This document shows positions 48,658 through 55,847 of a stretch of 55,847 nt of DNA, one piece after another. The stretch comes from Emiliania huxleyi CCMP1516 (lineage: Eukaryota > Haptophyta > Isochrysidales > Noelaerhabdaceae). Made by a program: the position numbers and the translations under genes. Location of the stretch: contig NW_005198467.1 in assembly GCF_000372725.1 (NCBI RefSeq), positions 620,640 to 676,486 on the forward strand, written 5' to 3'. Below the pieces are notes generated by a model. That model saw nothing but the letters and a program-made list of their open reading frames with translations, did no database searches and was not told the origin of the DNA. The first letter of the stretch is position 1. The number at the start of each line of letters is the position of its first letter.

Positions 48658-48855
48658 TTACCGTTTCAGTTTGACGTGGCGATTGCCGTACGCGTCCTCC
48701 TCGCGCGGCACGTCGACCGCGCAGCCGCTCGTCTCGCGCAGGTGCCGCAAGCCGCTGCCTTTGCTGCCGACGACGGCGCCGATGCAGGTCGCCGGGACCG
48801 GCTCCGCGTGGGTGATCGAGGCGGCGGCGGCGGCGGCATCGTTGACGCCGTACAT
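48658..48855 (-). CDS. KH-domain protein fragment or last exon
   Basis: 65 residues from MYGVNDAAAAAASITHAEPV. The rest reads VPATCIGAVVGSKGSGLRHL, then RETSGCAVDVPREEDAYGNR, which is a type I KH domain with the GSKGS (GxxG) loop that contacts single-stranded RNA. It ends HVKLKR. It lacks the final helix of a full KH domain (normally about 70 residues), and upstream sequence in this frame is not protein-like. It is probably the 3' exon of a larger gene or a truncated one. The hAT-type element at 48950 lies 95 bp upstream and may have separated it from its 5' part. Confidence 0.6.
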   Translation of the reverse strand: MYGVNDAAAAAASITHAEPVPATCIGAVVGSKGSGLRHLRETSGCAVDVPREEDAYGNRHVKLKR

Positions 48856-48949
48856 GGGTGGAGGACGCCGGGACGCCGCCGGCAGGGCTGCGGTGTCGAC
48901 GAGCGGCTACTCAACGTGGGAAAGAGAAACACGAACGCTCACTACGTGC

Positions 48950-49423
48950 CTTAGGGGACCCCTAGGGTCCTGAGGGCCGGATTTTTTAAGACCTTTTAAG
49001 AAATGAGGAGGTTTGGGGGCTTAACTTGCCATTTAAGAGATTGCAGGCACGGGGGGTCCCTCTTTTAAGTCCGTTTAAGAAAATCGGCCTCGCCGGCACG
49101 CGTCGCTGGGTTCCGCGCCGTTTTCTTTAATACTGCCGTTATTCGGCTCTGAAGACACATCTGTAAGTCTGGTGCACTGGCAGGAGCCATACTCGCATAG
49201 GGGACGTGCCAGCTGACTGTAGCCAGCTTCCCGGCCTCCGGCGTGTCTACCGGGAGCCTCCCGGACCATCGACCTCGGGAGCTCTCCCGCACCGTTTAAG
49301 CGTTTAAGACCGTTTAAGGAATTGGCGGCCCAGCAGCTCTTAAAACTTGCCATGGCAAGTTTTAAGCCGTTTAAGCCGCAGGCGCCCCAGGGCCCACCCT
49401 TTTAAGCCTAGGGGTCCCCTAAG
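48950..49423. mobile_element. 474-bp hAT-type MITE with 8-bp target duplication
   Basis: Both ends carry CTTAGGGGACCCCTAGG as 17-bp perfect inverted repeats (48950-48966; 49407-49423). The element is flanked by identical CTACGTGC at 48942-48949 and 49424-49431. More than ten TTTAAG/CTTAAA heptamer-like motifs cluster in both halves, and a 20-bp palindrome AAACTTGCCATGGCAAGTTT lies at about 49344-49365. No coding content. The 8-bp duplication supports hAT mobilisation. Its ends differ from those of the element at 8375. Confidence 0.85.
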
Positions 49424-49586
49424 CTACGTGCCTCCCGGTCTTTCTAGCCTGGCGCGTTTGAAAGCCCGTTTGTGCCCCGTTTGTGCCGCGTCCCGTGCCC
49501 CCGAGTTCATTTATACCAAAAAAAGAGAAACACCTCGACTGCAATCGACTGCAATAAAAACCGGAGGCGGCGCCCCGGGGGCCTAT

Positions 49587-50050
49587 ATGGACCCCGTGGC
49601 GCCCGCGCTGCCGGCTAGCGGCGATGGGACGATTGCCGCCGCGGGGGGGGAGGAGGAGGTGGAGGGCGCCGCTGCCGCCGCCGAGGCGGGCCGCCGCGCT
49701 CCGAAGACCCTAATTGTTGCCGATCCTTCAGCGACGCGCCATACCGACACCGGGCACAGTTCGCAGCCATGTGTTGTTCTTTAGCTCTCATGCCCCTGTT
49801 TCCTAGGTGGGCGAGTCGCAGCGTGGACGAGGCGATCGAGACGCTCGCGAGCCCGGACGTGACCGTCACCAACCAGTCCGACAAGGAGCTGCAGCTGTAC
49901 AAGCTGCGCGAGCTCGATGAGCTGGTGCAAGAAGCTGTGGCCCGGTGCGCTCGAGGAGACACCGTCATCGATGAGGAGGCATCGATGGTTAAGTGTAGTG
50001 AGCGTCGGGCTGGTGGTTCAACACCGAGTTTGAAGGGTCTGTTTCTCTAG
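49587..50050 (+). CDS. Hypothetical gene, exon structure unresolved
   Basis: Two protein-like stretches. One starts at 49587 (MDPVAPALPASGDGTIAAAG, then an acidic/Ala region and RRAPKTLIVADP). The second, in another frame from about 49806, reads WASRSVDEAIETLASPDVTV, TNQSDKELQLYKLRELDELV and QEAVARCARGDTVIDEEASM. TTTCCTAG|GTGGGC just before the second is a plausible acceptor, but I found no donor that restores phase. The second stretch could also begin at ATG 49769. No family recognised. Confidence 0.4.
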
Positions 50051-50449
50051 GTCTCTTCACAGGAAAATCCTGTGAAGAAAAGCGGAGAAAAACAGAAACC
50101 TTTTCTGCCTCGGCCTTACGGCTTTAGTCGTCGGTACTCCGAAAGCGTGCTATCCAAGTAGCACGCAGCCGGGTCCCGAAGGTGTCCCATCCCAAATTCG
50201 TGCCGTCGACAGACCAGATTCGTGGTCCCTTGGTCGACTACACCCGCCTTTGGACGGTAGCCCGACACAATTCTCATTTGTCTGTCTTTTTGGATTGTGG
50301 GTTTCGGAGTTTCATTTGAGTGGGCGCTGATCCATGTTGATGCATGTCGCGGTCTGCTGACACAGCGGAGCCCGGCGAGCCGACGAGCTAGCTCCCTCGT
50401 CACACACGCGCACGGACGCATGGAGATACGCTGCGTGCCGGCACACACG

Positions 50450-50497
<48 letters not shown>

Positions 50498-51159
50498 CAC
50501 GCACGCACACACACACACACCATGACGCGAGCCCGCTCCCACGCCCCCATGTGCATGTCGGCTTTCTCACGCCTCCAGACTCCGAGCGCCCGCCTTGGGT
50601 GCTCGGGCGGTTGGAGATGGCATGTCGGGGGGTGTCCCTGTGCATTCACTAGCGCTCGCTTGTTTGCGGGTGTCGGAGAGAGTTAGGAACTCGACACGTT
50701 GTTCGGTCGTTTTCGCAGTTCGCGCCTTCCACGGCCGGCGCGGTCCGTTCAGTTTCGATGTGTTCGGGCTGGGCCCCGCCGGCCGCCGGGTGTGCGTTCG
50801 TTCGAGTTCCCGGAGAGTTCACCGACACGGAATCTCGCCCTACGGAATCCGCGTGTGAACGCGATCGATATAGAGCGGAGAGGGGGGCTGTCGCGTCGCC
50901 CGCTCTCCTCGGATACTTCTTTTCTGTAAAGCCGTATTTTGTGTGCGATACACATGTGCATGTGCATGTGCATGTGCATGCATATTGCAATCCTGGAGAA
51001 AATCGAGTTTGTTCTTTGGACGCTCGCCCGCTACAGTGGCGCCAACAGTGGACCGAGCTCGCTGCCTCTCACCACGGCTTTACGCCCTGAGTCCCCTGTA
51101 CCGCCCCATGCCCAGACAGCCGCGCGTAATCGTTGCCCCTTGATCGATAGGCGATTCTC
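50051..51159. repeat. Non-coding stretch with hairpin and microsatellites
   Basis: A perfect 10-bp stem with AAA loop, CTTCACAGGA/TCCTGTGAAG, at 50053-50075. A (CA)n array at about 50443-50520. A TGTGCA array at about 50953-50982. No gene recognised in between. Confidence 0.6.
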
Positions 51160-53121
51160 TTACGCCCCCTTCATTGACGCCGGTGCGAGGAGCGTGCCGC
51201 CGTTGGCCATCGGCGCATGCAGCAGCGCGACCCGCAGGCCGCTGGTCGGCGTAGCCGTCGGCAAGTACAGGGTCGCGCACTGCTTCTTGTCCAGGCGGGC
51301 GGGCGCCGAGTGTAGGAGCGCCGCGACGCTGGAGCCGTGGGTGTCGCTGGCGATGCCGAGAGTCGCCCTGAGCGTGCCGGACTCCTGCGCGCGCCCCTCC
51401 TCGACAAACTCCGTCGCCCACCGCACGCGCGGCCGCGCGGGATCCGCCGCGTCCAGGAGGTAGGTGAGGCCAGCCTGCTTCGTATGGCCATCGTAAAGCC
51501 ATCCGGGGCGCAGGGTGATGCGAAGTCTGCTTTGCGGACCGAGGTGAATCTCCATCTCGATGGCGACGTTGTAGCGGAACTCCGCCTTTCGATGCTCGTT
51601 CAGCGTCTCCAGGTGCGAGGAGAGGCAGCGGAGTACGGCGGGAGGCAGCTCGATGGCCACGTGGCTGCGCTCGTGCGCTGCCGGCAGCACCGGAGGGGCG
51701 CGCGGCGCGGCGCGCGCGTTGAGCCAGCCGGCTTGCTTGTGCCGCAAGCCGTCCTCGAGCATGGGCGACGTCACGGCGATGCGCGTGAGCAGGCGCTGCG
51801 CGATGAGCTGGGCGACGTCCGCGCCGAGGGCACGCTCGCGGCAGACCCATGCGACGAGGAGCAGCGAGGATGTGGGCGGGCGGAAGACGTTGACGACGCG
51901 TTGCACCACCTGCGGCGCCGCGTCGTGGGCAGCCGCGTCGCCGTCGCCCGCGGGAGGCTCCCGCATCTCCCGGTGGAGGGTAAGCAGCGAGAAGCAGTGG
52001 ACGTCGTCGCCCGTCGCCTTGGGCCGCTTGGCCTCGTGGAAGCCGTCGGCAAGGAAGACCCACATCGGCGAGCCGCGCTCGCTCAGCGGCAGGTGCTCGA
52101 GGGCGCCGCCCGCGTGAGCGGTGCGTGCGTACACGTGGACGGCGCTCGCAGGAAAGTGGACGGCGGCGGGGAGCAAATGGCTGCCGCCCCCCTGCTCAAC
52201 AGGCCGGCCGAGCAGCTGCTGCAGGGTGACCGTGTCTGTTGCGCGGTCGTGCACGAGGCCGAGCCGAGGCATCGACCATGAGTCATCGAGCCCGCTCAAC
52301 ACAGGGTGCGAGTCGGCGAGCGCGTCGATGGCGTCGACGACGGGCCGCGTGAGCAGCACGCATGCCATCACGCCCATCCCCGGCTCGCCGACAGCCTCGC
52401 GCTCGCGCCGCTCGAGATCGGCGAGCATCGCACGCACGAAGGCGAGCGTCCACGACGAGCCTCCCACTCCACCCGAGCCGGTCGCGGGCGCCGCCGGTAG
52501 CTTGGGCGGACTGTGCCACTTGAGGCCCTTGAGCGCTTCAATGCCGAGCGTCTCGAGCGCCCCCGTGTAGCGCACGTTGGGGTAGGTGCCCGTCGCCCAG
52601 CGGACCACGAAGCCGTCGCCGTCGGCAGTCTCGGGGATGGCGAGGACCTTGCCCGCCTCGATGCGCGAGGGCGTGCCACGGAAGACGCGCAGGCCGACGC
52701 GCACGCCCGAGGCGTGCTTCTCGCCGGCGTGCTGCGCCTGGCGCGCCTCGAAGAGCAGCTTGGCGTCAGACTCGCCGGACGGTGCGGCCTCCACCACCGT
52801 GTTTGCACTTGAGCTGCCCGCGGCGATCGTGCTGCTTACGGCAGCCGCCGCGGTTGCGGCAGCCGCGGTGGCGGCCTCCGGCAGCGCGGCGAAGGCTTCT
52901 GCCGCCCGCTGACGCAGCCACGACATGGAGCCACCACCGCCACCTGTTCCGTGGGAGACGCTCCGCATCATGATGTCAACGAGCGTCTCGTTGGACAGAA
53001 CCGAGAGCTGCTCCTTGAGCGCCTGGGCCTGCAACGAAGCCTTGCGCAGTTTCTTGCTGTCTTCGACAGCACTTGTTGAGGGCGCCGAGGGCGGTTCGTC
53101 GACAGAAGAGAGGAAGTCCAT
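51160..53121 (-). CDS. Large protein of unknown function, possible MIB/HERC2-like segment
   Basis: 653 residues from MDFLSSVDEPPSAPSTSAVE; the frame continues upstream to 53211 but without obvious protein character. Helical, Lys-rich start (KKLRKASLQAQALKEQLSVL), a Gly loop, a SWLRQRAAEAFAALPEAA/Ala-rich segment, then about residues 130-200 (VRVGLRVFRGTPSRIEAGKV, GDGFVVRWATGTYPNVRYTG) that resemble an MIB/HERC2-type beta fold. The remainder has repeated beta/alpha character (HFPASAVHVYARTAHAGGAL, VVNVFRPPTSSLLLVAWVCR, KAEFRYNVAIEMEIHLGPQS). No catalytic motif recognised. Uninterrupted over 2 kb, so very likely a real gene. Confidence 0.7.
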   Translation of the reverse strand: MDFLSSVDEPPSAPSTSAVEDSKKLRKASLQAQALKEQLSVLSNETLVDIMMRSVSHGTGGGGGSMSWLRQRAAEAFAALPEAATAAAATAAAAVSSTIAAGSSSANTVVEAAPSGESDAKLLFEARQAQHAGEKHASGVRVGLRVFRGTPSRIEAGKVLAIPETADGDGFVVRWATGTYPNVRYTGALETLGIEALKGLKWHSPPKLPAAPATGSGGVGGSSWTLAFVRAMLADLERREREAVGEPGMGVMACVLLTRPVVDAIDALADSHPVLSGLDDSWSMPRLGLVHDRATDTVTLQQLLGRPVEQGGGSHLLPAAVHFPASAVHVYARTAHAGGALEHLPLSERGSPMWVFLADGFHEAKRPKATGDDVHCFSLLTLHREMREPPAGDGDAAAHDAAPQVVQRVVNVFRPPTSSLLLVAWVCRERALGADVAQLIAQRLLTRIAVTSPMLEDGLRHKQAGWLNARAAPRAPPVLPAAHERSHVAIELPPAVLRCLSSHLETLNEHRKAEFRYNVAIEMEIHLGPQSRLRITLRPGWLYDGHTKQAGLTYLLDAADPARPRVRWATEFVEEGRAQESGTLRATLGIASDTHGSSVAALLHSAPARLDKKQCATLYLPTATPTSGLRVALLHAPMANGGTLLAPASMKGA

Positions 53122-53475
53122 GTGGGAGGCGCCCCAGGGCAAACCCCCGCAACAGCGGCCGCCCCGCGCGCGTAACGCGGGGTGGCGAGCAACCACGGTT
53201 TTCTTTTTCACGCCATTGCGGCGGAAGTTATGTTTATAGTACGACTACAAGAGGGGGACGAACCTGCGTGAATCCGCGCTCATTCTCTGTTTTGTGTGCG
53301 CTGGTTGATGTCCTCGAGCTCAATCCAGCGGCGCTGCTGGCGCGCTCGAACTCGCGGATGCCGTAATCCGCCGGAAAACAGCTCACGAACAGGGAGTGTA
53401 CGGTCAGACATACCAAACACCCTCCGCAGGCGGAACCCTTGCGGCGGCGGACGTCGCGGGACGGAACGTATCGCA

Positions 53476-54306
53476 ATGGTTCTCAGTGCATTCGCGTGCG
53501 GCGCAGGTCAAACGCTCTTCAAACTGTACGCTAGGCGATCGCAGACGCGGAGAGAGGAGCACACGAGCGACAGGACCTCCTCAGCAGGGCACATGAAGCT
53601 GCGATTGCGCGGGGGAGGTGAACAGCCCCAGTTTCAGACTCCGCTGGAGGTTGGCGCGACCACATTGTTGCTATCGAGGGTGCTATTGTCAAGGCAATCA
53701 AAGACGCCGTGATTGCCTTCTTCAGCCTGCCCGTCCCCTTTATCGCGATGAGAGTCTACTTCTTCCTGCACGGGGTCGTGCTTGACGTATATCTTCTAAA
53801 CATCCTGCCTCTGTTTGACGAAGAGACGTCAGACAGTAAACGCGCGGATATGACACCCTGGGCCTTTGGAGGCTACCACCCAACGATGCCGCCAATTCCA
53901 AACCTCGCGCCTGCACATCGAAGATTCATGGCGGAAAATCTGATGTATGCGCTCGCGCGGGCAGCTCCATTCTTCTTCTACACGAGCGTGCCTGCAATGG
54001 CCGTCTGCGTTGGTTCGCACACCGTCGAGGCCATCACGAGCGTGGGAAGTACGTAGATTCGAGGGCCCGCCCAGCTGCCTGGTCGCGCAAACCTTGATGG
54101 CCGTCTGCTCGACGGGTGTCTTCCTCACAACCTACCACAACCCTGGGCGCGTCATACCTGGACCTGGGACGCCTGGGCCCTTCTTCTTTATGGCGAGCTG
54201 CGTCGGACTCAACTGGCTGCTCTGGCTCTCGACGTTGGGAATCTTGGCCTCGCGCTGGCAAGCAGGCGAGCAGCCTGCATCGCCGCCGTCGTCGAAGAAG
54301 AAGTAG
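53476..54306 (+). CDS. Small multi-pass membrane protein with two possible ultra-short introns
   Basis: Three reading-frame segments become one protein if 53618-53637 (20 nt, GAG|GTGAAC to TTTCAG|AC) and 54042-54063 (22 nt, AGC|GTGGGA to TTCGAG|GGC) are removed. Exons 53593-53617, 53638-54041 and 54064-54306 total 672 bases, 223 residues, starting MKLRLRGG; a start at 53476 adds 39 residues. The product has about four hydrophobic segments (VIAFFSLPVPFIAMRVYFFL, AAPFFFYTSVPAMAVCVG, LVAQTLMAVCSTGVFLTT, FFFMASCVGLNWLLWLSTLG) and a PPSSKKK tail. No family recognised. If the two gaps are not introns, the gene carries two compensating frameshifts and is a pseudogene. Confidence 0.55.
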
Positions 54307-55076
54307 CGAAGCCGCGCGCTTCACCGAGGATGCTACTTTACCACTCCACGGCTCTTCCCTAGCTCCGTGATCTAGATCGCGCTGCCCGTCAGTATTTTTT
54401 ATAATACCAAAAGGAGGGCTACACGAGGCCCTCTACGCTGGGGCGTCAGTATTTTTTTGCGGTGTGGTTGTGGGGCCTGAGTTTCAAGCTTTTTCCATGC
54501 GGGCACTGATTTGTTCTATCTCCCCCTGTACGCGCGCTACGCCTACACAGTACGGCGTAATACATATCCTAGACTAGGTCCAACACATGGCGGGTGGTCC
54601 TGAACAGCAGTCAGTCGCACCGCAGTGCCTAAGAGCTAGGGCTGCCTTTTTCGTCGCCCCCAGCAGCAGCAGCAGGCCCTTCGCCCCCCAGCAGCAGCAG
54701 CAGCAGGCCCTACGGGGGTCTTAGCCGTCTTTTTCCAGCAAACACACCCGGTCGTTGCCGTGATGATAGCTACGACAATTCCGCAAATTCCGCCGATGAC
54801 TTCTTTGATGACTGAGTTGTCGCCCTGATCGTCAGGAGACTAAGCTGGCGGGGGGGGCGGCCGCGGCGGGGGCGACGGTGGCGACGGCGGCGGTGGAGGT
54901 ATTTTCGATGACATCTCCTCTATTCACGCCGTTTTTACCCATCTCACAGTACAACTGTAGAGAGGTGTCCGTTTTTATTTATTTATTTGATAGACGGGGT
55001 ATTTTCAATTTCAATATTTTCCATCGAGTTGCGTCTGCATGCCCCAGCCAGCCAACACCGGAGCTCGGCTGCCCAA
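54307..55076. other. Intergenic, no gene recognised
   Basis: GCGTCAGTATTTTTT occurs twice (about 54386 and 54445). A 30-bp-class CAG-rich duplication (CCCAGCAGCAGCAGCAGGCCC) lies at about 54658-54712. Confidence 0.5.
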
Positions 55077-55847
55077 AACGGCTGTGAACGCCGAAGTCGT
55101 AGTCACGGCAGCTTGGTCGAGACAGTGCGGGCTCTGCACTTTCACGCTCTTCGAGCGACACACGCTTTCGCGCTCGGCCACCCATGCCGTCACGGCAGTG
55201 GCACCAGCTCGATGCGGGGCCATCTTATGCGATTCCGCTGTCCGAGGACGCGCCGGCTCTGGCCGCCGGCGTCACCAACGTTGGTCCGCCGTCCGAGCCG
55301 CCTGCCACCATAAGAATGGCTGGCGGCTCGGAGCGGCGGGCCTCGCCGGTTCAATCTCCGCTGGCGACGCACGACCTCTCCATTCGCGGGCACACGCCTG
55401 CCCGCTCCGCCTCCCTCGCAATCCGCCGCCGCCACGTCGCGCTCCCGATCGCGCTCACCGGCCGCCGCCGCCGCCTCGGCTGCAGGAGCAGGACCGAGGC
55501 CGGCTCATCGTCGGAGTCGGGACCGAACAGCCCGTCGACCATCGGCAGCCTCTCGCCGGACGTGGTCTTGGGCACTCTCAGCATCCGCGAGACGGCGCTC
55601 GGCGGCCAAGCTGCCTCTTCCCTGCCAGCGCCTCGGAGGCCCCGCCTCTCACCTTCTCCTCCCCCCACAGCCTCCTCTGCCGTCGATGTCATTGGGCATA
55701 TGCTCCTAGTGCCAGGTTCCGCATCTTGCCAGCGCAGAGTTAATGCGCGATTAACCTATCCATATGTCCACAGACTCCTGTGAAGCTCGAGAGACCTATT
55801 GCCGAACGGGCCGAGAACTCTCGCCTGACGACCACCGCGCATCATTT
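55077..55847 (+). repeat. Duplicated exon-1-like segment, copy B, continuing to the window edge
   Basis: Matches 28475-29061. The frame starts at ATG 55184 (MPSRQWHQLDAGPSYAIPLS) and stays similar up to about 55664 (RRPRLSPSPP). Beyond that the sequence (CCCCACAGCCTCC...) has no partner because the other copy ends in the assembly gap. An intron may begin near 55660-55690, and downstream exons would lie outside the window. The product is unknown. Confidence 0.65.

Noticed and set aside
50053..50075. Perfect 10-bp stem with AAA loop, resembling a bacterial terminator or histone-type stem-loop
   Set aside because: The window is eukaryotic, no T-run follows, and no histone gene is nearby; recorded only as a hairpin.
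53593..53617. MKLRLRGG, like the LRLRGG tail of ubiquitin
   Set aside because: There is no ubiquitin fold upstream; seven residues in Arg/Gly-rich GC-rich DNA are not enough to claim a ubiquitin fusion.

Overview
The window looks like nuclear DNA of a GC-rich unicellular eukaryotic alga. The evidence is spliceosomal introns (GT-AG and many GC-AG), TTAGGG-type telomeric arrays, eukaryotic families (ankyrin/EF-hand/kinase, F-box/RCC1, KH, WD40-like, BspA-type LRR) and an FtsH protease with a plastid-like N-terminus. A haptophyte or similar chromist alga is my best guess; this is inference, with no marker gene to settle it. One run of 100 Ns (29062-29161) marks an assembly gap. Its two flanks are repeated elsewhere in the window, so contiguity there is doubtful.

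Layout. Positions 1-1270 are subtelomere-like: a retroelement-type ORF runs off the left edge, followed by two copies of a unique-sequence block that each end in CCCTAA arrays. Positions 2075-3296 hold a two-exon methyltransferase-like gene. Positions 4179-9147 are gene-poor and hold three terminal-inverted-repeat elements of different superfamilies: a 935-bp TA-flanked element, a 167-bp TTAA-flanked element, and a 773-bp hAT element that keeps only the transposase C-terminus. Then come a 1455-residue ankyrin/EF-hand/kinase-like gene (9649-14016, -), a LINE remnant, a low-confidence proline-rich gene, a nine-exon FtsH gene (16999-20773, -), an F-box/RCC1 gene, and a KUP potassium transporter (23070-25388, +). 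A hypothetical gene and a HET-like/LRR gene (26325-27861, -) follow.

Right half. Around the gap are an exon-1-like repeat and a truncated second copy of the FtsH 5' end. Then come an uncharacterised multi-exon gene (about 29713-32504, -) divergent from a small basic-protein gene (32601-33032, +), a TKL-type kinase, a BspA-like LRR gene, a second F-box/RCC1 gene, a glycosyltransferase, a small CXorf65-like gene, a WD40 3' remnant overlapping a decapeptide-repeat gene, and a second nearly identical KUP gene (46307-48615). A KH fragment, a second hAT-type element (48950-49423), a 653-residue unknown protein, a small membrane protein with two possible ultra-short introns, and a second copy of the exon-1-like repeat complete the window.

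Main theme. Most introns I could resolve sit between short direct repeats that span the splice sites, and many use a GC donor. Several are filled by minisatellite arrays or by decayed copies of the exon boundary. Together with the recent KUP and FtsH duplications and four non-autonomous DNA transposons, this suggests introns arising by local duplication or insertion. The genes do not form an operon or a recognisable shared pathway.
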